A stretch of 52,629 nucleotides of DNA from CAYMSA01 sp964392965 (GCA_964392965.1 CAYMSA010000003.1:1-52629); one strand, 5' to 3'. Shown: positions 35,832 to 45,497, numbered from the stretch's first letter. The notes: generated by a model not told the origin, from the letters alone. Numbers and translations: made by a program.

Positions 35832-37211
35832 ATGCACGATGCGCACCAGGTCTGGCAGAACACGCTCGACATCGTCAAACGTGAGATCAACACGCCCACC
35901 TTCAAGACTTGGTTCGAGCAGACCGTGCCACTTACTATCACAGACCGCGAGATGACTGTCGCCGTCCAGAACGACTTCGCCCGCGACTGGCTCGAGACCC
36001 GATACTCAGGACTACTCTGCTCCGCGCTGAGTGAGGTAGCCGGTGAACCAATGACCATCCACTTCCAGGTCGTCACTACATCCGAAGCAGGTGACAAAGA
36101 AGGACTGAAGACACCTGTCGTTCAAGTGGAGATCCCGAACGACTCCATATCCTCTACGCAGTCAGAACAAGCAGAGGAAGGCGCCCTTAATCCGAAGTGT
36201 ACATTCGATTCGTTCGTGGTCGGTGTATCCAATCAGTTCTCCTACCACGTGGCTCTTGCAGTCGCTGAGTCCCCGGGTAAGGCGTACAACCCTCTCTTCA
36301 TCTATGGGGGTGCGGGACTCGGTAAGACCCACCTCCTGCAAGCGATAGCCGCATACGTCCAGTCGAGTTACCCACATCTGAAGGTGACATACGTCTCGAG
36401 TGAACAGTTCACCAATGACTTCATCAACTCGATCGGTGATAAGAGCCGCATCGAAGGTTTCCGCCGGGCGTACCGGGAGAGCGATGTGCTGCTCGTCGAC
36501 GACATCCAGTTCATTGCGGGAAAGGAGGGTACTCAGACCGAATTTTTTCACACCTTCAACACACTACGGGAGGCCGGTAAACAGATCGTGCTCTCCTCTG
36601 ATAGACCACCAGTCGAGATCGGGGACATCGAGGAACGCCTGCGAACGCGATTCGGGTGGGGTCTCATCGCCGACATCCAGCCACCAGACCTCGAAACACG
36701 CATAGCGATTCTGAGAAGAAAGGCCCAGGGAGAGACTATCCCTGTACCTGATGATGTCCTTTCTCTCATCGCAGAGCATTTTTCGAACAATATCCGGGAA
36801 CTCGAAGGGGCCCTTCTTCGTGTGGTCGCCTTCAGCTCCGTCACTCGTAAGGTGGTCGATCTCGAGCTCGCCCACAGCGTTCTCAAGGACATCTTCCCTG
36901 AGCGATCGATCAAGCCAATATCCATACCTCTCATTCAACAAGAAGTGTGTCGCTACTACGGCATCAACAAGGGCGACCTGATCGGTAACAAGCGGTCACA
37001 AGCGATCGTCTTCCCTAGGCAGGTCGCCATGTATCTCTCCCGTGAGTTGACTGATCACTCTCTACCGAAGATCGGAACCGAGTTTGGCGGCAGAGATCAC
37101 ACGACAGTGATGTATGCCAACACGAAGATACAACGTCTGATGACAGAACAAAGAGACGTCTACAATCAGGTTCAGACGCTAACCAATGCGATACGTCAGA
37201 AGAACCAGTAA
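35832..37211 (+). CDS. dnaA: Chromosomal replication initiator DnaA
   Basis: A 459-residue initiator. Domain I (about 1-80, WQNTLDIVKREI) binds helper proteins, and a short linker follows. The AAA+ domain has GGAGLGKTHLL (Walker A) and VLLVDDIQF (Walker B). Domain IV ends with the DNA-binding signature GGRDHTTVMYA. ATG 35832 has AGGTGG five bases upstream; GTG 35823, directly after the stop of the preceding gene, is an alternative adding three residues. Box-like sites on both sides suggest autoregulation. GC content here is visibly lower than in distant parts of the window. Confidence 0.98.
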   Translation: MHDAHQVWQNTLDIVKREINTPTFKTWFEQTVPLTITDREMTVAVQNDFARDWLETRYSGLLCSALSEVAGEPMTIHFQVVTTSEAGDKEGLKTPVVQVEIPNDSISSTQSEQAEEGALNPKCTFDSFVVGVSNQFSYHVALAVAESPGKAYNPLFIYGGAGLGKTHLLQAIAAYVQSSYPHLKVTYVSSEQFTNDFINSIGDKSRIEGFRRAYRESDVLLVDDIQFIAGKEGTQTEFFHTFNTLREAGKQIVLSSDRPPVEIGDIEERLRTRFGWGLIADIQPPDLETRIAILRRKAQGETIPVPDDVLSLIAEHFSNNIRELEGALLRVVAFSSVTRKVVDLELAHSVLKDIFPERSIKPISIPLIQQEVCRYYGINKGDLIGNKRSQAIVFPRQVAMYLSRELTDHSLPKIGTEFGGRDHTTVMYANTKIQRLMTEQRDVYNQVQTLTNAIRQKNQ

Positions 37212-37213
37212 GC

Positions 37214-37395
37214 TGTGGAAGACAGGTTGATGGATTGGTGAATCTCGGTCCTGTAGTGTGGATGAATCCGCTGCCTGTGGAGCCTGTTGATGAGGGAAGC
37301 AGACTCTACACCGTGAACCCACAAGGCAAACAGGTATCACCACCAGCCAGAACGAACGAAGTGCACACTATCAACAGCCCTTATTACTACTACTA
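37214..37395. other. oriC: oriC part 2: DnaA boxes, GCCC spacer and DnaA-trio in the dnaA-dnaN spacer
   Basis: Box-like 9-mers in one orientation occur at 37214 (TGTGGAAGA), 37257 (TGTGGATGA, one mismatch), 37276 and 37285. A reverse-type CTATCAACA at 37368-37376 is followed by GCCC and then TTATTACTACTACTA (37381-37395). The complementary strand, read 3'-5', is AAT AAT GAT GAT GAT, five matches to the DnaA-trio rule [G/A]A[T/A]. An AT-rich stretch follows to 37425. This box, GC spacer, trio order is that of the basal unwinding site in B. subtilis, so opening probably starts here. Confidence 0.8.
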
Positions 37396-37434
37396 CTCTA
37401 TTTAGAGGTACTTACATAACAGAAGGGGTTCATC

Positions 37435-38535
37435 ATGAGAGTCTCAGTAGCACGCGGGGAATTGGTCAATGCTCTCACCATCGTCTCCCGGGGACTCTCA
37501 TCGCGCACGACACTGCCGATACTCTCTGGTATCCACATCTCGTGTGCATCTCAACAGGTTGTCCTTCAGGCTACCGACCTGGAAGTCTCTATCCGGACCA
37601 GTTGTCCTGCTCTTGTCGAGACCACAGGCGAGAGCGTCATACCAGGCAAGCTTCTCACTGACATCATCAAGAGTCTTCCTGAAGGAGCGGTGACGATCGA
37701 CACCTCTGGCGCAGGGGTGGCCACCATCACGTCAGGCAGCTCTTCCTTCACCCTCAGAACACTCTCACCCGAGGATTACCCGAAGTTCCCATCAGTCATA
37801 GCAGCGGATTCGATTTCCATACCTCCCGCGGTATTCAGCCGTCTCACACGCCAGGTTTTACGATCCGTGAGTAGAGATGAAACACGCCCGATACTCACTG
37901 GTGTCTACCTCGTCATCGATGGCGGTCTACTGCGTATGGTCACGACGGACTCATACAGGCTCTGTGTTCGTGAGATCGATGTACCTGAGACAACCGGATC
38001 ACTCGAACTCGTCGTTCCAGGTAAGGCCACAGATGACGTAGCTCGCCTTTCCGAGTCGAGTGAGGAGCTTAGAATCGGCGTGTCTGAAAACCAAGTCATT
38101 TTCTCGTTCGGAACGACAGAATTCATCTCCCGAAGGATTGAAGGATCGTTCCCAAACTACCGCCAGCTACTACCGAAGGAACACACAACCAGAGTGACTG
38201 TAGACCGCGGAGAATTCCTCGACGCAGTGAGGCGTGTCTCACTGATGGCACAACACAGTACCCCCATCCGTCTCAAAACTGATGTTGCCGCTCACACCTT
38301 GACGATATCGAGCGGTACCCAAGACATAGGAGAGGCCTCGGAGGATGTGCAGGTCACTCCTGAAGGTGATGATGTGGAAATCGCCTTCAACCACACCTAT
38401 CTCCTTGATGGTGTCTCAATCGCCGAAGGTGACACGGTCGCCATCGAAGTGACAAGCCCTCTTAAGCCAGGAGTGCTCAAAACTCCGGGTGACGAAGGGT
38501 TCACCTACCTGCTGATGCCTGTCCGGCTGGGATAG
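37435..38535 (+). CDS. dnaN: DNA polymerase III beta sliding clamp
   Basis: A 366-residue clamp; two copies form the ring that tethers polymerase. Three similar domains can be traced, starting MRVSVARGELVNALT, with LPILSGIHI in the first, TRPILTGVYLVI in the second and the clamp's typical TYLLMPVRLG C-terminus. AGAAGGGG lies just before ATG 37435. The spacer upstream holds the unwinding region of the origin. recF begins 12 bases downstream. Confidence 0.98.
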   Translation: MRVSVARGELVNALTIVSRGLSSRTTLPILSGIHISCASQQVVLQATDLEVSIRTSCPALVETTGESVIPGKLLTDIIKSLPEGAVTIDTSGAGVATITSGSSSFTLRTLSPEDYPKFPSVIAADSISIPPAVFSRLTRQVLRSVSRDETRPILTGVYLVIDGGLLRMVTTDSYRLCVREIDVPETTGSLELVVPGKATDDVARLSESSEELRIGVSENQVIFSFGTTEFISRRIEGSFPNYRQLLPKEHTTRVTVDRGEFLDAVRRVSLMAQHSTPIRLKTDVAAHTLTISSGTQDIGEASEDVQVTPEGDDVEIAFNHTYLLDGVSIAEGDTVAIEVTSPLKPGVLKTPGDEGFTYLLMPVRLG

Positions 38536-38547
38536 CGAATAAGAGAC

Positions 38548-39651
38548 GTGCGTATCGAGAGACTCGAACTCGAGCGTTTCAGGAACTACGCACACTGTGA
38601 GGTCGAGCCTCAACAGACGCTGATGGTGTTCGTCGGTCCGAATGCATCCGGAAAGACGAACCTTCTTGAGGCCATCCATCTAGCGACATCGGGAACCTCG
38701 TTCCGTAATCCCCGATGGGTTGATCTCATCACGTGGGGGAGTGAGGCTGCGCGCATCAGGACACGGGTCGTCGGCGAAGGACGTCTCGTGGACGTTGAGT
38801 TAAGAATCGATGGGGTCGGTGATCACTCCTGGATCATCGGAGGCACACCTAAGAAGAGATTCGGCGATTCCGCACACATAATCCCCGTGGTCGTATTCAC
38901 TCCTGATGACCTCGCGTTAGTGAAGGGGGCCTCGGCGTACAGGCGGGCGGCTGTGGATGCCCTGGGTGGCCAGATCGCCCCGGCGTACCAACGGCTTCGA
39001 CGTGACTACATGCGTGTTGTCCGCCAAAGGAATGCCCAGCTCAAAGAAGACCGGGACAGAGGGGTCCTGGAGGCTTGGGACGAGCAACTCGTCGACCTCG
39101 GGAGCAGACTCCATGTGCATAGGAGACGACTCACACGGCGGCTACTAGCGGAGATGGCTCCGGTCTATCGAACCCTGTCGGGCGGTGAAGAGTTGTCGTT
39201 ATCGGTCAACTCCCGTTGTGGGAACGTCGGGCAAGGCCTCGACGATGAGATTTCGGCTTCTCTGGTGGCCGAAGTGATGTCGAGGGAGCTCGAAATCCGC
39301 CGTCAAGACGAACGAGTGCGCCGGATAACTCTCGTCGGACCCCACCGTGATGATCTCGTGTTCACGATCGATACCCGAGAAGCACGGGTCTACGCGAGTC
39401 AGGGTCAACAGCGCACAGTGGCGTTAGCATGGAAGTGGGCCGAGGTAGCACTCCTTGCTGAGATGACCGGTAGGGCGCCGATTCTGCTTCTGGATGATGT
39501 GATGTCGGAACTGGATGACACACGGCGGGCCGCATTGACGGGATTGATGCAGAAGGCGGTCCAGACGTTCGTGACGACGACCACGACACGCTACTTCGAC
39601 GAGGACCTACTCGCTTCGGCGGGAATCGTTACCATGGAGGAGCTCCACTGA
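38548..39651 (+). CDS. recF: Recombination mediator RecF
   Basis: A 367-residue SMC-like ATPase that helps load RecA at single-strand gaps. It starts with RIERLELERFRNY and has Walker A GPNASGKTNLLEA near residue 30. The signature region reads YASQGQQRTVALAWK and Walker B LLLDDVMSELD. The start is GTG 38548. It overlaps the next gene by one base (TGATG), so the two are coupled. Both AddAB and RecF pathways are therefore present in this organism. Confidence 0.97.
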   Translation: MRIERLELERFRNYAHCEVEPQQTLMVFVGPNASGKTNLLEAIHLATSGTSFRNPRWVDLITWGSEAARIRTRVVGEGRLVDVELRIDGVGDHSWIIGGTPKKRFGDSAHIIPVVVFTPDDLALVKGASAYRRAAVDALGGQIAPAYQRLRRDYMRVVRQRNAQLKEDRDRGVLEAWDEQLVDLGSRLHVHRRRLTRRLLAEMAPVYRTLSGGEELSLSVNSRCGNVGQGLDDEISASLVAEVMSRELEIRRQDERVRRITLVGPHRDDLVFTIDTREARVYASQGQQRTVALAWKWAEVALLAEMTGRAPILLLDDVMSELDDTRRAALTGLMQKAVQTFVTTTTTRYFDEDLLASAGIVTMEELH

Positions 39652-40169
39652 TGGCTCGCATGCGAAAGACGATGGTACTCGGTGATCTTGTCGGCCGGAC
39701 ACTGAAACGAGTCGACCCTACCGGCAAGCGGCATGGCGCCAGAGCGACCGCTGCCTGGACCGAGGTCGTAGGACCCGATATCGATCGACACACCCGTGGG
39801 CTCGCATTGCGCCCCGGCGGCGAACTCGTCGTGTATGTGGATAGCCCCGCCTGGGCCACTCAGTTGTCGCTTATGTCCGGTGAGCTCTTGGAACGACTGA
39901 CGGAGCGGCTTGGTGACCATTTGGTGAAGTCGCTTCGCTTCACTGTCTCCAGGAAGGTTCGGCGTGAGATCGCCTGGGAGGCGAGTGAAGAGGAGGCGGA
40001 CGCATACTACCGTCCGGATGTCGTCATGCCACAGCCGCTCGACTCGGCCGAGTACGCTCGGGCTGAGGAGTTGACACGCGATATTCCCGACCAACGTCTC
40101 AGGGAAGTCGCGCTGAGGATCATCGTGAAGGACCTGGAGCTCAAGAAGGGCGCGCGGGAAGGCTCCTGA
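39651..40169 (+). CDS. DciA-like replicative helicase loader (DUF721)
   Basis: A 172-residue DUF721 protein. DciA is the ancestral loader of DnaB helicase in bacteria that lack DnaC or DnaI. The conserved core begins VLGDLVGRTLKRVDP, then AAWTEVVGPDIDRHT and LVVYVDSPAWATQLSLM, a KH-like fold at about residues 10-105. The C-terminal 65 residues are charged and probably flexible, as in actinobacterial forms. It sits between recF and gyrB, the usual place in actinobacteria, and overlaps recF. Confidence 0.9.
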   Translation: MARMRKTMVLGDLVGRTLKRVDPTGKRHGARATAAWTEVVGPDIDRHTRGLALRPGGELVVYVDSPAWATQLSLMSGELLERLTERLGDHLVKSLRFTVSRKVRREIAWEASEEEADAYYRPDVVMPQPLDSAEYARAEELTRDIPDQRLREVALRIIVKDLELKKGAREGS

Positions 40170-40234
40170 GGGTCCCCAGGGCCGCTTCAACGCCCTCGGA
40201 AGACCGTCTTGAATCCAGTGGAGACCACTACGTA

Positions 40235-40243
40235 TGGTATACT
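40235..40243 (+). promoter_or_regulatory. Extended -10 promoter of gyrB
   Basis: TGGTATACT is an extended -10 element about 80 bases before gyrB. A good -35 is missing; in its place is a perfect short inverted repeat, AGTGG-AGA-CCACT (40217-40229), that could be an operator. AAGGAG precedes the GTG start of gyrB. Confidence 0.5.
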
Positions 40244-40323
40244 TGAGCAGCTCGAACGGCCATATTTCGTGGCTACGAAGCCCTCTCGTTCCTCAGCGAT
40301 AATCCTAGTGAGAAGGAGCATCT

Positions 40324-42231
40324 GTGCCCGGAAGCTCGTATTCAGGCAAAGACATCCAGGTACTGGAGGGGCTTGAGGCCGTCCGGAAACGCCCGGGTAT
40401 GTATATCGGCTCCACGGGGCCCAAAGGGCTCCACCATCTCGTCTACGAGATCGTCGACAACTCGGTCGATGAAGCGCTTGCTGGCTACTGCACGTCCGTC
40501 GACGTCGTAATTCACCCCGACAACTCGATCTCCGTCACCGATAACGGTCGTGGTATCCCTGTCGATAACGTTCCCAAGTACCGCAAGTCCGGCGTTGAAG
40601 TGGCGCTCACCGTCCTGCACGCCGGCGGTAAGTTCGGCGGGAGCGGCTACAAGGTCTCTGGCGGCCTACACGGTGTAGGTGTGAGTGTTGTCAACGCGCT
40701 TTCGAGTCGTCTCGAGATCGAAGTGAAGCGCGACGGACACATCTGGGCGATGGCCTTCGAGCGAGGAAAGCCACTTGGATCGCTCTCATCCATCGGCAAG
40801 TCCAAGGCGACCGGGACGAAAGTCACGTTCTGGCCCGACCTGGACATATTCGAGACCACCGAGTTCTCCTGGGACACACTCTCCTCGCGCATGCGCGAGA
40901 CGGCGTTCCTCAACAAGAACCTGAAGATCACGCTCGTCGATGAGCGTGAACTCGAGCCACGCCGTGAAGAATACCGGTACTCGGGTGGCATCATCGACTT
41001 CGTGAAGTACATGAACGAGAAGAAGGAGACTATCCACAGCAAGCCCATCTACTTCGAGTCCGAGAGTGCGGAGGGGCTTGTCGAGATCGCGTTGCAATGG
41101 AATACGAGTTATTCGGAGACGATCCTCGCATTCGCGAACAACATCAACACACACGAAGGCGGGACACACCTCGACGGTTTCAAGAACGCGCTCACGAGAA
41201 CGTTCAATGACTACGCACGCCGACAGAACATCTTGAAAGAGAAAGACGACAATCTCTCGGGTGAGGATGTTCGCGAGGGTCTGACCGCGGTCATTTCGGT
41301 GAAGCTCACCGAGCCGCAGTTCGAAGGTCAGACGAAGACGAAGCTCGGCAACACCGAGATGCGTTCGTACGTGCAATCCGTCGTGACGACAGGGCTCGCC
41401 GAGTACCTCGAGGAGAATCCCAAAGCGGCACGTGCCATCGTGCAGAAATCGACGCAGGCCGCAAAGGCCCGCGCCGCCGCACGAAAGGCCCGGGAGCTCA
41501 CGCGGCGCAAGGGCCTACTCGAGAGCTCGACACTCCCCGGCAAGCTCGCGGACTGCTCGATCAAGGAGGCCGCGCTCACCGAGATCTACCTCGTGGAAGG
41601 CGACTCGGCGGGTGGCTCGGCCAAGCAGGCCCGCGATCGCAGCTTCCAGGCAATTCTGCCGCTGCGTGGCAAGATCCTCAACGTCGAGAAGGCCGGGCTC
41701 AACCGCTCGCTCTCGTCGGTGGAGATCCAGGCGATGATCACGGCCTTCGGGACCGGCATCCAGGACGAGTTCGACCTGAGTCAGGCACGGTATCACCGCA
41801 TCATCATCATGACCGACGCGGACGTGGACGGCGCACACATCCGCTGCCTCATCCTCACGTTCTTCTATCGGTACATGCGTCAGATGATCGAGGCCGGCTA
41901 TGTCTACATCGCCCAGCCGCCGCTCTACAAGATCACCGTGGGTAAGAAGCACGAGTACGCCTACACGGACAGGGCACTCCAGAAAGTGCTGGCCCAGCTA
42001 CCGGAGAACGCGAAGCCCTCATTGCAGCGCTACAAGGGTCTCGGCGAGATGAACCCGGAGCAGTTGTGGGAGACGACGATGGATCCCGAGCGGCGGACAC
42101 TTCTTCAAGTGACGCTTGATGATGCGCTCGCCGCCGAAGTGGCCATCTCGGACCTCATGGGAGACCAGGTCGAGCCACGCAAGGAGTTCATCCAGCGGCA
42201 TGCCAAGAATGTCAGATTCCTGGATGTGTAA
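40324..42231 (+). CDS. gyrB: DNA gyrase subunit B
   Basis: A 635-residue ATPase subunit of gyrase. The GHKL ATP-binding domain has EIVDNSVDEALAGY and DNGRGIPVD, with GGLHGVGVSVVNAL later. The TOPRIM domain has VEGDSAGGSAKQ and MTDADVDGAHIR, and PLYK precedes the C-terminal QRYKGLGEMNPEQLW. Length fits the compact type without the proteobacterial insert. The start is GTG 40324. It is followed by a small membrane-protein gene and gyrA, all in one direction. Confidence 0.98.
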   Translation: MPGSSYSGKDIQVLEGLEAVRKRPGMYIGSTGPKGLHHLVYEIVDNSVDEALAGYCTSVDVVIHPDNSISVTDNGRGIPVDNVPKYRKSGVEVALTVLHAGGKFGGSGYKVSGGLHGVGVSVVNALSSRLEIEVKRDGHIWAMAFERGKPLGSLSSIGKSKATGTKVTFWPDLDIFETTEFSWDTLSSRMRETAFLNKNLKITLVDERELEPRREEYRYSGGIIDFVKYMNEKKETIHSKPIYFESESAEGLVEIALQWNTSYSETILAFANNINTHEGGTHLDGFKNALTRTFNDYARRQNILKEKDDNLSGEDVREGLTAVISVKLTEPQFEGQTKTKLGNTEMRSYVQSVVTTGLAEYLEENPKAARAIVQKSTQAAKARAAARKARELTRRKGLLESSTLPGKLADCSIKEAALTEIYLVEGDSAGGSAKQARDRSFQAILPLRGKILNVEKAGLNRSLSSVEIQAMITAFGTGIQDEFDLSQARYHRIIIMTDADVDGAHIRCLILTFFYRYMRQMIEAGYVYIAQPPLYKITVGKKHEYAYTDRALQKVLAQLPENAKPSLQRYKGLGEMNPEQLWETTMDPERRTLLQVTLDDALAAEVAISDLMGDQVEPRKEFIQRHAKNVRFLDV

Positions 42232-42251
42232 CGGGGATCCGGAAAGGCGTC

Positions 42252-42788
42252 ATGTCACCCGAGGCCGCGAAACCACGCTTCGAGCCGCCACCCTGGGAGC
42301 GGGAGGCGTTCGACCGCTTCCGGCGGGAACGCGAGGCGGCCCAGGCGGCAACGGTAGAGCACGCCGCAGCGCCGCAGGAGGACCCGGTGACCCAGGACGA
42401 GACGTCCGGGCAGAGCGGGAGTCCGGCCAGGGCGGGCGGCAGTCCGGGCATGGAGACCCTCCGGGCCATAGGGACTTCCTCGGAGAGCGTCATTCCCGCG
42501 CGGAAGAGACCCTCCGACGCCGAGGTGGAGGCGATGCTCGAGCAGCTTCGCCGAGAGGTGCCGAGGGCACCCGCGGTGAACACGCGGGTCGTGTACGGGG
42601 CAGCGATAGCACTCGCGGTGATCGGGGTGCTCGTGGCAGGGGAGGGCGTCGTCCTTTTCGCGCAGGCGGGAGCGAACGAGCCGGCCAGCATGGTCGCGGT
42701 CGCGACGATCTCGTTCATCATGCTAGCGGTCGGCGGTGGCCTCGTAGCCGCCTCGGTCGCGTTGTTCAGGAAGTACCAACGGGGATGA
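42252..42788 (+). CDS. Small two-helix membrane protein between gyrB and gyrA
   Basis: I do not recognise this 178-residue protein. Residues 1 to about 110 are hydrophilic, rich in Glu, Ala and Pro, starting MSPEAAKPRFEPPPWERE. Two membrane segments lie at about 113-136 and 145-170, with a short loop between, and the protein ends FRKYQRG. The hydrophilic part is probably cytoplasmic. It lies 20 bases after gyrB and 13 before gyrA, so it is transcribed with both. Actinobacteria often carry a small membrane protein near gyrA (for example DUF3566), but I cannot confirm that family here. Confidence 0.75.
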   Translation: MSPEAAKPRFEPPPWEREAFDRFRREREAAQAATVEHAAAPQEDPVTQDETSGQSGSPARAGGSPGMETLRAIGTSSESVIPARKRPSDAEVEAMLEQLRREVPRAPAVNTRVVYGAAIALAVIGVLVAGEGVVLFAQAGANEPASMVAVATISFIMLAVGGGLVAASVALFRKYQRG

Positions 42789-42801
42789 GGAGAGCGGCAA
42801 G

Positions 42802-45366
42802 GTGAGCGATTCGCTGAACACATCCAACGTGATGCCGATAGACATCGAGGAGGAGCTGCGGCGCTCGTTCCTCGAGTACTCGATGAGCGTCATCGTCGCC
42901 CGTGCGCTCCCGGATGTGCGGGACGGCTTGAAGCCGGTCCATCGACGCATCCTCTATGCGATGCACGAGTCCGGTCTCACGCCGAACCGCGCCTACAAGA
43001 AGTCCGCGTGGACCGTCGGTGAAGTCATCGGCAAGTATCATCCGCACGGTGACACGGCCGTGTACGACACGATGGTGCGCATGGCGCAGGACTTCTCCAT
43101 GCGCGCACCGCTCGTGGACGGGCACGGGAACTTCGGTTCGATCGACGGCGACTCGGCGGCGGCCATGCGCTACACCGAGTCGCGCCTTGCCCGACCGGCG
43201 ATGGAGCTTCTTCGCGATCTCGACAAGGAGACCGTCGACTTCGGTCCCAACTACGACGAGTCGCTCAGTGAGCCGCTCGTGCTGCCGGCGCGCTTCCCAA
43301 ACCTGCTCGTGAACGGTTCCTCAGGCATCGCCGTGGGAATGGCCACGAATATCCCGCCGCACAACCTCACCGAGACGATCAACGCGACGATCGCGCTCAT
43401 CGACGACCCGGAGATCACCACCGAGGGGCTCATGCAGCACATGCCCGGCCCTGACTTCCCCACGGGTGGCATCATCATGGGTCGCGACGGAATCGTCTCG
43501 GCATACGAGACGGGCCGCGGGTCCATCCGGGTGCGCGGTAAGGTGCACGCCGAGCAGACCTCGACGGGGCGCACAAGGATCATCGTGAGCGAGATTCCCT
43601 ACGCGGTGAACAAGTCGAAGCTCGTGACGAAGATCGCCGAACTCGTGAAGGAGAAGAAGCTCACCGAGATCTCGGACCTGCGTGACGAGTCGGACCGCCG
43701 GGGCATGCGAGTCGTCATCGAGTTGAAGCAGGCGGCAATCCCGCAGGTCGTCATGAACAAGCTCTTCAAGCACACGCAGCTCGAGAGCTCCTTCGGCGTG
43801 ATCCAGCTCTCGCTCGTCGACGGTGTTCCCCGCGAGCTGTCGCTCAAGCAGATGCTGTCGCACTATATCGAACACCAGAAAGACGTCATCGTCAGGCGGA
43901 CGCGCTATGACCTGCGCAAGGCCGAGGAGCGCGCCCACATCCTCGAGGGCTACATCATCGCGCTCGACAACATCGACGAGGTAATCAGGATCATCAGAGG
44001 TAGCGCCGACGATGCTGAAGCGAAAGCACGACTCATCGAACGCTTCGGGCTCTCGGAGATCCAGACCGATGCCATCCTCGAGATGCGCCTCCGTCGCCTG
44101 ACGGGTCTCGAGCGCCACAAGATCGAAGAGGAACTCGCGGCGCTCGTGGAGAAGATCGCCTGGTATAAGCGGGTACTCGGCGATATGTCGCTCGTGCTGC
44201 AGATCGTGAAGGACGAGCTCACCGAAATTCGTGACAAGTACGGCGACAAGCGGCGCACGGAGATCACGGCAGCCGCACACGACCTCGATGTCGAGGACCT
44301 AATCGCCGAGGAGGACATGGTCGTCACGATCACCAAGGCCGGCTACGTCAAGCGTCTGCCCGTGGCCACCTATCGCCAGCAGAAGCGCGGCGGCAAGGGT
44401 GTCTCCGGTGTGAATCTGAAGGAGAGCGACTTCGTCGAGCAGCTCTTCATCAGCTCGACGCACGACTACGTCCTCTTCTTCAGCACCAAGGGCAAGGTCT
44501 ACCGGATGAAGGTCCACGAGATTCCGGTCGGTTCGAGGCATGCCCGCGGCACCGCCATCGTGAACCTGTTGCCTTTCGAGCAGGACGAGCGCATCGCCGC
44601 CGGGATCACGACCCGCGTGTTCAGCGAGGACGAGTACCTGCTGTTCGCCACGAAGAGCGGCATCGTCAAGAAGACCGCCCTCAAGGCCTACGACCGCTCG
44701 AGGCGCGACGGCATCATCGCCATCAATCTGCGCGACGACGACGAGCTCATCGCCGTACGCCGCATCCGCGAGGGGTCGCAGGTGATGATGGTCTCGGCGA
44801 GTGGCAAGGCCATCCTCTTCGACGAGTGCGATGTCCGGCCGATGGGCCGCGACACGACGGGTGTCCGTGGCATGAACATCCGCGAGGACGACCGGGTACT
44901 CGGCATGGAGATCGCGCCGTCGGGTTCGGAGCTGTTCGTCGTGACCGAGCGCGGCTACGGCAAGCGAACGCCGGTCGACCAGTACCCGGTCCAGAAGCGC
45001 GGCGGCATGGGCGTCAAGACGATCCAGGTCACAGACCGCAAGGGCCGACTCGCTGGCATGAAGATCGTGATGCCGGGTCAGGAGCTCATGCTCATCTCGG
45101 AGGTGGGCGTCGTCATCCGCGTGAAGGCCGAGGACATCAGTCAGCTCGGGCGCTCCACGCAGGGCGTGAAGGTCATGAACGTCGGAGACAGCGATCGGGT
45201 CTCGGCGATTGCGCGAGTCACCGGGAGGAAGAAGAAGAAACCGGTTGCGCCCGAGGGACAGCAGGCGCTCATCGAGGAGCCAGCAACACAGATGCCCGGG
45301 TTGACCGACCTCGAGCAGGAGGCCGAAGAACTCGTGAGCGAGGAGTTCGGGGACGACCAGGAGTAG
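42802..45366 (+). CDS. gyrA: DNA gyrase subunit A
   Basis: An 854-residue cleavage and wrapping subunit. The active tyrosine is Tyr124 in AAAMRYTES. The quinolone region reads HPHGDTAVYDT, with Thr85 where E. coli has Ser83 and the acidic residue kept. The C-terminal beta-pinwheel has the GyrA box as QKRGGKG, so it is gyrase rather than topoisomerase IV, and a second QKRGGMG later in the blades. The tail is acidic. The start is GTG 42802 with GAGGAG upstream. A hairpin about 130 bases downstream probably ends the operon. Confidence 0.98.
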   Translation: MSDSLNTSNVMPIDIEEELRRSFLEYSMSVIVARALPDVRDGLKPVHRRILYAMHESGLTPNRAYKKSAWTVGEVIGKYHPHGDTAVYDTMVRMAQDFSMRAPLVDGHGNFGSIDGDSAAAMRYTESRLARPAMELLRDLDKETVDFGPNYDESLSEPLVLPARFPNLLVNGSSGIAVGMATNIPPHNLTETINATIALIDDPEITTEGLMQHMPGPDFPTGGIIMGRDGIVSAYETGRGSIRVRGKVHAEQTSTGRTRIIVSEIPYAVNKSKLVTKIAELVKEKKLTEISDLRDESDRRGMRVVIELKQAAIPQVVMNKLFKHTQLESSFGVIQLSLVDGVPRELSLKQMLSHYIEHQKDVIVRRTRYDLRKAEERAHILEGYIIALDNIDEVIRIIRGSADDAEAKARLIERFGLSEIQTDAILEMRLRRLTGLERHKIEEELAALVEKIAWYKRVLGDMSLVLQIVKDELTEIRDKYGDKRRTEITAAAHDLDVEDLIAEEDMVVTITKAGYVKRLPVATYRQQKRGGKGVSGVNLKESDFVEQLFISSTHDYVLFFSTKGKVYRMKVHEIPVGSRHARGTAIVNLLPFEQDERIAAGITTRVFSEDEYLLFATKSGIVKKTALKAYDRSRRDGIIAINLRDDDELIAVRRIREGSQVMMVSASGKAILFDECDVRPMGRDTTGVRGMNIREDDRVLGMEIAPSGSELFVVTERGYGKRTPVDQYPVQKRGGMGVKTIQVTDRKGRLAGMKIVMPGQELMLISEVGVVIRVKAEDISQLGRSTQGVKVMNVGDSDRVSAIARVTGRKKKKPVAPEGQQALIEEPATQMPGLTDLEQEAEELVSEEFGDDQE

Positions 45367-45497
45367 GCGGCGTCTCACGACTGCAGCCAAGGGCTTACAG
45401 GCCGCAGTATGCAACGTACAGCTAGCGCCGAGCGTGCCGTTGGCGTTCAATATACAGAGTGAACGCACGCTGATATGTGCGGGCACCGTGATGATCC

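Noticed and set aside
37381..37398. TAC repeats as a simple microsatellite
   Set aside because: Position after a DnaA box and GC spacer, in the right polarity, makes a DnaA-trio element the better reading.
43051..43090. Thr85 in the GyrA quinolone region as a resistance mutation
   Set aside because: Thr occurs naturally at this position in other bacteria and the neighbouring acidic residue is kept.
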